NCBI RefSeq assembly: GCF_009857135.1
Contig: NZ_CP047318.1
Span: 992,001 to 1,056,000, forward strand
Direction: 5' to 3'
From: Streptomyces sp. HM190
GTDB lineage: Bacteria > Actinomycetota > Actinomycetes > Streptomycetales > Streptomycetaceae
Length of the DNA stretch: 64,000 nucleotides
How positions within the stretch are numbered: position 1 is the first letter of the stretch; the number at the start of each line of letters is the position of its first letter. This document shows positions 1 through 7,594 of this stretch, piece after piece. The position numbers and the translations under genes were made by a program. The notes under the pieces were generated by a model, which saw only the letters and a list, made by a program, of their open reading frames with translations, was not told the origin of the DNA and searched no databases.

Positions 1-1
1 C

Positions 2-673
2 CGCTGCTGGGTAGCCGACTTCACTCACGTGGAGACCTTCACAGGCGTCGTCTACGTCGCGTTCGTCGTGGACGCCTTCTCGCGCCGGATCGCAGGCTGG
101 TCAGCCGCCACGGTAAAGGAGACGGTGTTCGTGCTGGACGCCCTGGAGATGGCGATCTGGCAGCGCGACCGGGACCAACATCCCATCCAGCCGGGCGATT
201 TGGTACACCATTCGGACGCCGGGTCGCAGGACACGAGCCTCCGCCTCGCCGAGCACCTGGACGCCGCCGGCATCGCGGCGAGCATCGGATCCGTCGGCGA
301 CGCCTACGGCAACGCGCTGATGGAGTCCACGATCGGCCTGTAGGAAACCGAGCTGATCAAACCCCAGCGGCCCTGGAAGACGCTCTCCGAGGTCGAGTTG
401 GCCACCACCGAGTGGGTTGACTGGTACCACCACCGCCGACTCCACGGAGAGACAGGGCACATCCCGCCCGTCGAATACGAAGCCAACTACTACACCGAAC
501 TCAAAAAACCCCAGGTCATCACCACGATCCGAGATCTCTACCGAACCCGGGGCGGTTCACCCGCGACCCGTGGCGGCCGGCTGGGCTACCGGGCGGTGGC
601 TGAGATCCGGACAGCCGGATTACGGGAAAAGCGGGAGGGCCGGAAAGGGGAAACCCTACGATGCTCCCCATGA
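2..673 (+). pseudogene. IS3-family transposase (integrase core), 3' part with internal stop
   Basis: This is the C-terminal catalytic half of an IS3-type transposase (rve integrase core), already open at the window edge. The DDE triad is visible: Asp in WVADFTH, Asp in HHSDAGSQ, and Glu in NALMESTIG. An in-frame TAG at 341-343 interrupts the reading frame where family members have a Tyr codon in GLYKTELIKP. After the stop the same frame continues with the usual tail (WVDWYHHRRLHG, then PPVEYE). It also runs past the normal transposase end (about 533) to a stop at 671-673, overlapping the next gene. The 5' half lies outside the window. The stop makes the copy inactive unless it is suppressed. 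Confidence 0.85.
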
Positions 674-957
674 GTGTGCTGGTCTTCCTTCTGTCGCTCG
701 GCACTGTATGTCGCATCACACGATTCATCACGAAAGACGCCCTCGCAGCGGGATTCCGCTCCCGGGTCGCCGGCCGTTTCGGCGACGACTCCCAGCCGGC
801 ATACCTGGTCAGCTGTGGATGGTGCGTCAGCGTATGGGTTGCCGGCGCCGTCACCGCACTCGCCCACTGGGCGGGCGACGAGACCTGGTACCAGGCGTGC
901 GCCACGGTACTGACCCTTTCCTATCTGGCCGGCCTGGCGAACACTTGGCTCGACTGA
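661..957 (+). CDS. Small membrane protein, DUF1360-like, phage type
   Basis: The 98-residue product starts with a hydrophobic segment (about residues 4-16), followed by RITRFITKDALAA and then a Cys-containing core (LVSCGWCVSVWVAG, about 55-68). It ends with a second membrane segment. The arrangement RITR-ITKD ... CxWCVS-W is that of DUF1360 proteins, common in actinophages and their relics. Their function is unknown. ATG 661 is chosen because a purine-rich AAAGGGG lies 11 bases upstream; ATG 670 is in frame and possible. The gene lies between a dead transposase and another phage-type small gene, so it was probably acquired. Confidence 0.65.
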   Translation: MLPMSVLVFLLSLGTVCRITRFITKDALAAGFRSRVAGRFGDDSQPAYLVSCGWCVSVWVAGAVTALAHWAGDETWYQACATVLTLSYLAGLANTWLD

Positions 958-1147
958 TCCGGCTGATGAATCACTGGATGCACTAACCTTCAGCGCCGCC
1001 GGTCATTTCATATGAATAGATGGTGACGAGTGTCGCTGCGGTAGAGCCCGGGAATAGAAATCGCGGGCCGAACTCCCGCCTCTGTCAGGGGATTTACCCC
1101 GGCCCCCTGGATCGGCCGCCCAGACGGGCGCCGGAAGGAGGATGACC

Positions 1148-1306
1148 ATGGCACCATGCAACTGCGGACGTGTCGGCCGTTCCGAGATCGTCTACCGACT
1201 GGTCCTCCCCAACGGGGTCACACGCGACTATCCCACCCGGCGAGAGGCCGACGCGGCCAACAACAGGGCAGGTGGTCGCGGGTCCATCACCGCGATCCGC
1301 CGGTAG
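1148..1306 (+). CDS. Small Cys-rich phage-type protein (52 aa)
   Basis: This short reading frame begins MAPCNCGRVGRSEIVYRLVL and ends ITAIRR, giving 52 residues. It starts with a CNCG motif, followed by a beta-rich segment with PNGVTRDYPTRREADAA. That layout (Cys-Gly-rich start, then 'PDG/YDTRAEA' and a short strand) is seen in tiny proteins of actinophages that start MGCGC. AAGGAGG ends 6 bases before ATG 1148, so that ATG is preferred over the in-frame ATG at 1142, which abuts the ribosome site. The function is unknown. A strong hairpin follows at 1367-1410. Confidence 0.6.
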   Translation: MAPCNCGRVGRSEIVYRLVLPNGVTRDYPTRREADAANNRAGGRGSITAIRR

Positions 1307-1366
1307 AGCGCAAGCGGGGCGCCGCGAACGCGCGGGGACCGCACACCGCGCGGGACGGCCCACACG

Positions 1367-1410
1367 GCAGCCCGCCGGTACACCGATCGTCTGGTGTGCC
1401 GGCGGGCTGC
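1367..1410 (+). terminator. Long GC hairpin, probable terminator
   Basis: An 18-base arm (1367-1384) pairs with 1393-1410 with one G-T wobble across an 8-base loop. It lies 60 bases after the small Cys-rich gene. No T run follows, as is usual in Streptomyces. Confidence 0.6.
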
Positions 1411-1856
1411 TGCATGGTGCGGCGCGCCGGGAATGCCGAGCGATCGCGCGGGAGTATCACGCCTCGTCCGGCATGAAATCCATGTGCAGGCCAACTGCGG
1501 GCCTGTCTGCAACTCCCCCAGGACACGCGACTGAAGAGGAGATCTCTTCCCTTGTCCGTCCAGTCGCGCGAGGCTCGCGAGAATGCGCCGTGCGGCAAGA
1601 GTTTCACACCTCCTGTACCCCGAAGTGCGCTGCGCCGAACGAGTGGCATTCCCGTCGCCCTTCTAGCCTAATGCTCTCACCGAAGCGCCTACTGCTCTTA
1701 TCGGCGGGTGATGCCTCCAACTCCGTCCGGCCGAAGGGCTATTTCCGGAGCTCCGGACCGGTGTGTGTACGTACGTGCCTCCATTTCGGCCCCCACACCA
1801 CGCACCGCGAAATGGCGATCACCTGCTTTCGTGCGTCATCCGAAAGGAGCCAGAGC
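1411..1856. promoter_or_regulatory. Leader region before the Ig-repeat gene
   Basis: About 450 bases lack convincing coding bias, although the frame of the next gene is open through them. There is a perfect 14-base palindrome at 1744-1757. A good ribosome site (GAAAGGAG) lies just before ATG 1857. I could not place -10 and -35 boxes with confidence. The length suggests a long leader or a promoter with regulator sites. Confidence 0.35.
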
Positions 1857-4800
1857 ATGGCCACCTCGACCACCACCGTGACATCGGCACCGGATCCGTC
1901 CGTCTTCGGTCAGCCGGTCACCTTCACCGCCACCGTTCAGTCGGAACCGGCCGGCGGCCCCGTCCCGACCGGCACCGTCGACTTCCTCGTCGACGCTGTG
2001 ACCGTCGCGACGGTCCCGCTCGACCCGAGCGGCCAGGCCCAGTACACGACCGCCGACCTCGACGTCGGTCTCCACGCGGTGGGAGCCAACTACGGGGGTG
2101 ACACCGAGTACGACCCGTCCACGGGCGCGGACACCCAGGATGTCTTCCTCGCGCGGACCACCACCACACTGGCCTTCGACCCCGAACCCTCGCACTGCGG
2201 CGAGCCGGTGACCTTCACCGCGCAGGTCACACCCGTCCCTCCGGCAGCGGGGGCGCCCACCGGTCTGGTGTCCTTCATCATCAGCGATGACGGCCCGGTG
2301 CAGACCGCCCCGGTGGACGAGAACGGGCAGGCGCAGTTCACCATCAGCGACCTGCCCGTCGGCTTACACCAGGCAGCCGCCTTCTACACCGGTGACGCGA
2401 ACTTCGACGCGTCGAACAGTCCCCTGACGCTGCACGTGGTGGAGCACGCGCCCGTCTCGGTCGTCGTCTCGGCCGCGCCCGACCCGTCGGTGTGCGGCCA
2501 GTCCGTGACGCTCTGCGTCGCCGTGTCGCAGGTCTCGTCGGGGGTCGGCGCCCCGTCGGGCTCGGTGACCTTCACCGGACCCGGCGGACTCGACGAGACG
2601 GTGACCCTGGACGCCGACGGCACCGCCTGCGTCACCACCACCACCCTCGCCACCGGCACCGTCACCGCCGCCTACGGTGGCGACGGGTGTTATGCGAGCG
2701 GGACCGGCACAACTGACGTGACGGTCGGCCCCGCCGCGAGCGCGGTGTCGGTGGTGGTCGACCCGAACCCGTCCGTGTGCGGCGAGACCGTCACCGTGTG
2801 CGCGACGGTGACAGCGGTCGCCCCGGGCAGCGGCACCCCGTCCGGAACCGTCCACTTCACCGCCCCCGGCGGACTCGACGAGACGGTGCCCCTGAACGCC
2901 GACGGCACCGCCTGCGCCACCACCAACGAACTGGAAACCGGCACCGTCACCGCCGTCTACGACGGTGACACGTGTTTCCTGGGGTCGACCGCAAGCGTAG
3001 ACGTGACGGTCAACCCGGCCGCGAGCGCGGTGTCGGTGGTGGTCGACCCGAACCCGTCCGTGTGCGGCGAGACCGTCACCGTGTGCGCGACGGTGACAGC
3101 GGTCGCCCCGGGCAGCGGCACCCCGTCCGGAACCGTCCACTTCACCGCCCCCGGCGGACTCGACGAGACAGTGCCCCTGAACGCCGACGGCACCGCCTGC
3201 GCCACCACCAACGAACTGGAAACCGGCACCGTCACCGCCGTCTACAACGGCGACAGCTGCTTCACCCCATCCACCGGCACCGCACCCGCCACCGTCAACC
3301 AAGCAGCCAGCACCACCACCGTCACCGTCGACCCCAACCCCTCCGTCTGCGGCCAGGCCGTCACCGTCTGCGCCACCGTCACCGCCGACCCACCCGGCAC
3401 CGGCACCCCCTCCGGATCGGTGACCTTCACCGGACCCGGCGGACTCGACGAGACAGTGCCCCTGAACGCCGACGGCACCGCCTGCGCCACCACCAACGAA
3501 CTGGAAACCGGCACCGTCACCGCCGTCTACAACGGCGACAGCTGCTTCACCCCATCCACCGGCACCGCACCCGCCACCGTCAACCAGGCGGCCAGCACCA
3601 CCACCGTCACCGTCGACCCCAACCCCTCCGTCTGCGGCCAGGCCGTCACCGTCTGCGCCACCGTCACCGCCGTCGCACCCGGCACCGGCACCCCTTCCGG
3701 AACCGTCCACTTCACCGGACCCGGCGGACTGAACGAGACGGTGCCCCTGGACGCCGACGGCACCGCCTGCGCCACCACCAACGAACTGGAAACCGGCACC
3801 GTCACCGCCGTCTACAACGGCGACAGCTGCTTCACCACCTCAACGAGCACGGCGCTCGTGGGGGTCAACCCGGCCACGAGCGCGGTGACGGTGGTGGTCG
3901 ACCCGAACCCGTCCGTGTGCGGCGAAACCGTCACCGTGTGCGCGACGGTGACGGCGGTCGCCCCGGGCAGCGGCACCCCCTCGGGATCGGTGACCTTCAC
4001 CGGACCCGGCGGACTGAACGAGACGGTGCCCCTGGACGCCGACGGCACCGCCTGCGCCACGACGAACACGCTGGAAACCGGTACGGTCAACGTCTCGTAC
4101 ACCGGTGACGGCTGCTTCCTGCCGTCGGCCGGCGCGACAGACGTGACGGTCAACCCGGCCACGAGCGCGGTGACGGTGTCGGTGAACCCCGCCCCGTCCG
4201 TGTGCGGCGAAACCGTCACCGTGTGCGCGACGGTGACGGCGGTCGCCCCGGGCAGTGGCACGCCGACCGGAACCCTCGGCTTCCTCCTTTCCGACGGCAG
4301 CACCCAGGTCGTGGAACTGGACGCCCAGGGCACGGCGTGCCTGACCACCGACAGCCTCGTCAGCGGCACGGTCAACGCCTCCTACAGTGGTGACGGCTGC
4401 TTCCTGCCGTCGGTCGGTGCGACAGACGTGACGGTCGACCCGGCCACGAGCGCGGTGTCGGTGGTGGTCGACCCGAACCCGTCCGTGTGCGGCGAGACGG
4501 TCACCGTGTGCGCGACGGTCACCGCCGTCGCACCCGGCACCGGCACCCCCTCGGGATCGGTGACCTTCACCGGACCCGGCGGACTGAACGAGACGCTCCC
4601 CGTTGCCCCTGACGGAACGGCGTGTCTGACCACCAGCAGTCTCGCCGGCGGCACCTACATGGCCACCTACAGCGGCGACGAGTGCTTCGCCGGCTCGGAC
4701 ACCGTCTTCGACGTGACGGTGGACCGGGCGGTCAGCAGTGTCTCGGTGTCGGTGAACCCCGCCCCGTCCGTGTGCGGCGAGACCGTCACCGTGTGCGCGA

Positions 4801-7352
4801 CGGTCACCGCCATCGCACCCGGCACCGGCACCCCCTCGGGATCGGTGACCTTCACCGGACCCGGCGGACTGAACGAGACGGTGCCCCTGGACGCCGACGG
4901 CACCGCCTGCGTGACCACCACCGCCCTCGCCACCGGCACCGGCACCGTCACCTACGGCGGAGACACCTGCTTCCTGGGCTCCACCGAGAGCGTCGACGTG
5001 ACGGTCGACCAGGCGGGCAGCACCACCACCGTGACCGTCGACCCCCACCCCTCCGTCTGCGGCGAAACGGTCACCGTGTGCGCGACGGTCACCGCCGTCG
5101 CACCCGGCACCGGCACCCCCTCGGGATCGGTGACCTTCACCGGACCCGGCGGACTGAACGAGACAGTGCCCCTGGACGCCGACGGCACCGCCTGCGCCAC
5201 GACGAACACGCTGGAAACCGGCACCGTCACCGCCGTCTACAACGGTGACAGCTGCTTCACCTCATCCACCGGCACCGCACCCGTCACCGTCAACCAGGCG
5301 GCCAGCACCACCACCGTCACCGTCGACCCCAACCCCTCCGTCTGCGGCCAGGCCGTCACCGTCTGCGCGACGGTCACCGCCGTCGCACCCGGCACCGGCA
5401 CCCCCTCAGGATCGGTGACCTTCACCGGACCCGGCGGACTCAACCTGACGCTGCCGGTGGGCCCGGACGGGAAGGTCTGCGCCACCACCAACGAACTGGA
5501 AACCGGCACCGTCACCGCCGTCTACAACGGTGACAGCTGCTTCACCTCATCCACCGGCACCGCACCCGTCACCGTCAACCAGGCGGCCAGCACCACCACC
5601 GTCACCGTCGACCCCAACCCCTCCGTCTGCGGCCAGGCCGTCACCGTCTGCGCGACGGTCACCGCCGTCGCACCCGGCACCGGCACCCCCTCAGGATCGG
5701 TGACCTTCACCGGACCCGGCGGACTCAACCTGACGCTGCCGGTGGGCCCGGACGGGAAGGTCTGCCTGGTCTCCAGCAGCATCGCCAGTGGAACGGTCAA
5801 GGCCGTCTACAACGGCGACAGCTGCTTCACCCCATCCACCGGCACCGCACCCGCCACCGTCAACCGAGCGGCCAGCACCACCACCGTCACCGTCGACCCC
5901 AACCCCTCCGTCTGCGGCGAAACGGTCACCGTGTGCGCGACGGTCACCGCCGTCGCACCCGGCACCGGCACCCCCTCAGGATCGGTGACCTTCACCGGAC
6001 CCGGCGGACTGAACGAGACAGTGCCCCTGAACGCCGACGGCACCGCATGCGCCTTCACCAACGAACTGGAAACCGGCACCGTCACCGCCGTCTACAACGG
6101 CGACAACTGCTTCACCCCATCCACCGGCACCACACCCGCCACCGTCAACCAAGCAGCCAGCACCACCACCGTCACCGTCGACCCCAACCCCTCCGTCTGC
6201 GGCCAGGCCGTCACGGTCTGCGCCACCGTCACCGCCGACCCACCCGGCACCGGCACCCCCTCGGGATCGGTGACCTTCACCGGACCCGGCGGACTCGACG
6301 AGACAGTGCCCCTGAACGCCGACGGCACCGCCTGCGCCACCACCACCACCCTCACCACCGGCACCGTCACGGCCGTCTACAACGGCGACAGCTGCTTCAC
6401 CTCATCCACCGGCACCGCACCCGCCACCGTCAACCAAGCAGCCAGCACCACCACCGTCACCGTCAACCCCAACCCCTCCGTCTGCGGCCAGGCCGTCACC
6501 GTCTGCGCCACCGTCACCGCCGTCGCACCCGGCACCGGCACCCCTTCCGGAACCGTCCACTTCACCGGACCCGGCGGACTCGACACCACCGTCCCGCTGA
6601 ACGCCGACGGCACCGCCTGCGCCACCACCACCGCCCTCACCACCGGCACCGTCACGGCCGTCTACAACGGCGACAGCTGCTTCACCACGTCGACGGGGAC
6701 CTCGGGCGTGACCGTGAACCACGCCCCGACCAAGACCGTTCTCACGGTCAGCCCCAACCCCGTGACCTGCGGCCGGCCGGTCACGTACTGCGCCACGGTC
6801 ACCGCCGTCGCACCGGGCAGCGGCACCCCGACCGGATCGGTGACCTTCACCGGCCCGGGCGGGTTCACCCAGACCGTCACGCTCAACTCCGGCGGCAGTG
6901 CCTGCGTCACCACCACCGCGGGCAGCAGCGGGACCGTGACCGCCGTCTACAACGGAAGCACCTGCAGCAGCCCTTCCGCGGCGACGGGGAACCTGACCGT
7001 GAACCCGGCTCCCACGACGCTGACGGCGACCTCGGCACAGATCCGCGTGCGCGCGAACGGCACGTTCGTCATCCCGTCGATGAGCGCCACGCTGAAGGTC
7101 ACCTCCAGCGCCGCTCCGCTCGCCGGGCAACTGGTCACCTTCCGGGCGAACACGCCGCTCGGGCCCATGGTCCTCGGGACCGCGCTCACCAACGCCAGTG
7201 GGGTGGCGACACTGGCCCCGCCGGCACTGCCGGTCTCCAGCACGGTGATCACGGCGACGAGCTACACCGCGTCCTTCGCGGGGACGAGTTGCTACGCCTC
7301 GTCCTCCGCGACCGCACCGCTGACGCTCGTCCTCTTCCCGGTCCTCCCCTGA
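1857..7352 (+). CDS. Giant Ig-like repeat protein (1831 aa, about 18 repeats)
   Basis: The 1,831-residue protein consists almost entirely of tandem Ig-like (Big/bacterial adhesin type) domains of about 95 residues (285 bp). I count 18, followed by a divergent C-terminal domain of about 110 residues. Each unit runs roughly DPNPSVCGETVTVCATVTA, GTPSGSVTFTGPGG, DADGTACATT, GTVTAVYNGDSCF. Units 1 and 2 are divergent and nearly Cys-free; units 3-18 carry four Cys at fixed places, suggesting two disulfides each. ATG 1857 has a strong ribosome site and the frame upstream lacks coding bias. No signal peptide, membrane anchor or sorting signal is visible, which is odd for a disulfide-rich surface-type protein. 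A TTA codon at 2364-2366 predicts dependence on the bldA tRNA. Plausible roles are a surface or phage-tail-associated adhesion fibre; the real role is unknown. Confidence 0.85.
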   Translation: MATSTTTVTSAPDPSVFGQPVTFTATVQSEPAGGPVPTGTVDFLVDAVTVATVPLDPSGQAQYTTADLDVGLHAVGANYGGDTEYDPSTGADTQDVFLARTTTTLAFDPEPSHCGEPVTFTAQVTPVPPAAGAPTGLVSFIISDDGPVQTAPVDENGQAQFTISDLPVGLHQAAAFYTGDANFDASNSPLTLHVVEHAPVSVVVSAAPDPSVCGQSVTLCVAVSQVSSGVGAPSGSVTFTGPGGLDETVTLDADGTACVTTTTLATGTVTAAYGGDGCYASGTGTTDVTVGPAASAVSVVVDPNPSVCGETVTVCATVTAVAPGSGTPSGTVHFTAPGGLDETVPLNADGTACATTNELETGTVTAVYDGDTCFLGSTASVDVTVNPAASAVSVVVDPNPSVCGETVTVCATVTAVAPGSGTPSGTVHFTAPGGLDETVPLNADGTACATTNELETGTVTAVYNGDSCFTPSTGTAPATVNQAASTTTVTVDPNPSVCGQAVTVCATVTADPPGTGTPSGSVTFTGPGGLDETVPLNADGTACATTNELETGTVTAVYNGDSCFTPSTGTAPATVNQAASTTTVTVDPNPSVCGQAVTVCATVTAVAPGTGTPSGTVHFTGPGGLNETVPLDADGTACATTNELETGTVTAVYNGDSCFTTSTSTALVGVNPATSAVTVVVDPNPSVCGETVTVCATVTAVAPGSGTPSGSVTFTGPGGLNETVPLDADGTACATTNTLETGTVNVSYTGDGCFLPSAGATDVTVNPATSAVTVSVNPAPSVCGETVTVCATVTAVAPGSGTPTGTLGFLLSDGSTQVVELDAQGTACLTTDSLVSGTVNASYSGDGCFLPSVGATDVTVDPATSAVSVVVDPNPSVCGETVTVCATVTAVAPGTGTPSGSVTFTGPGGLNETLPVAPDGTACLTTSSLAGGTYMATYSGDECFAGSDTVFDVTVDRAVSSVSVSVNPAPSVCGETVTVCATVTAIAPGTGTPSGSVTFTGPGGLNETVPLDADGTACVTTTALATGTGTVTYGGDTCFLGSTESVDVTVDQAGSTTTVTVDPHPSVCGETVTVCATVTAVAPGTGTPSGSVTFTGPGGLNETVPLDADGTACATTNTLETGTVTAVYNGDSCFTSSTGTAPVTVNQAASTTTVTVDPNPSVCGQAVTVCATVTAVAPGTGTPSGSVTFTGPGGLNLTLPVGPDGKVCATTNELETGTVTAVYNGDSCFTSSTGTAPVTVNQAASTTTVTVDPNPSVCGQAVTVCATVTAVAPGTGTPSGSVTFTGPGGLNLTLPVGPDGKVCLVSSSIASGTVKAVYNGDSCFTPSTGTAPATVNRAASTTTVTVDPNPSVCGETVTVCATVTAVAPGTGTPSGSVTFTGPGGLNETVPLNADGTACAFTNELETGTVTAVYNGDNCFTPSTGTTPATVNQAASTTTVTVDPNPSVCGQAVTVCATVTADPPGTGTPSGSVTFTGPGGLDETVPLNADGTACATTTTLTTGTVTAVYNGDSCFTSSTGTAPATVNQAASTTTVTVNPNPSVCGQAVTVCATVTAVAPGTGTPSGTVHFTGPGGLDTTVPLNADGTACATTTALTTGTVTAVYNGDSCFTTSTGTSGVTVNHAPTKTVLTVSPNPVTCGRPVTYCATVTAVAPGSGTPTGSVTFTGPGGFTQTVTLNSGGSACVTTTAGSSGTVTAVYNGSTCSSPSAATGNLTVNPAPTTLTATSAQIRVRANGTFVIPSMSATLKVTSSAAPLAGQLVTFRANTPLGPMVLGTALTNASGVATLAPPALPVSSTVITATSYTASFAGTSCYASSSATAPLTLVLFPVLP
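2708..6998 (+). repeat. Tandem 285-bp coding repeats
   Basis: DNA-level repeats with a 285-bp period encode Ig units 4-18. Several neighbouring units are nearly identical over long stretches (for example around 3242, 3527, 5237, 5522, 6092 and 6377), including synonymous positions. This indicates recent duplication or gene conversion. Confidence 0.85.
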
Positions 7353-7399
7353 CCGGGCGCCGGTGACCGCGCGGAGGAACCGCGGGAGCCGGGCCACAT

Positions 7400-7432
7400 C
7401 CGAACCGGGGCGGTATCCGCGCCCCGGTTCGG
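7400..7432 (+). terminator. Rho-independent-type hairpin after the Ig-repeat gene
   Basis: A 13-base perfect stem (7400-7412 with 7420-7432) and a 7-base loop are followed by TCTCGTTT. It lies 48 bases after the stop codon. Confidence 0.75.
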
Positions 7433-7594
7433 TCTCGTTTCCGGACGGTCCGGGCCCCAGGCCGTGCGGGCCTGTTCGGCGTCCGCATTGCACCCTTCTC
7501 GACCACAGGCGGCGACTCAGCTACGGGGCACCGGACTTCGGGCGCCGCTCAGGCCGAGCAGCGCGAACACCGGACCGGCCGTCCGTTCCGCGTT

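Noticed and set aside
1170..1856. Upstream extension of the Ig-repeat reading frame
   Set aside because: The frame is open, but coding bias and conservation begin at ATG 1857, which has a good ribosome site.
2364..3710. Long minus-strand open frame of 448 codons across the Ig repeats
   Set aside because: It is antisense to a repeat gene with strong plus-strand bias; its Gly/Asp-rich product is a mirror of the repeats with no start signal.
1857..7352. CRISPR-like regular repeats
   Set aside because: The 285-bp period encodes protein repeats without unique spacers.
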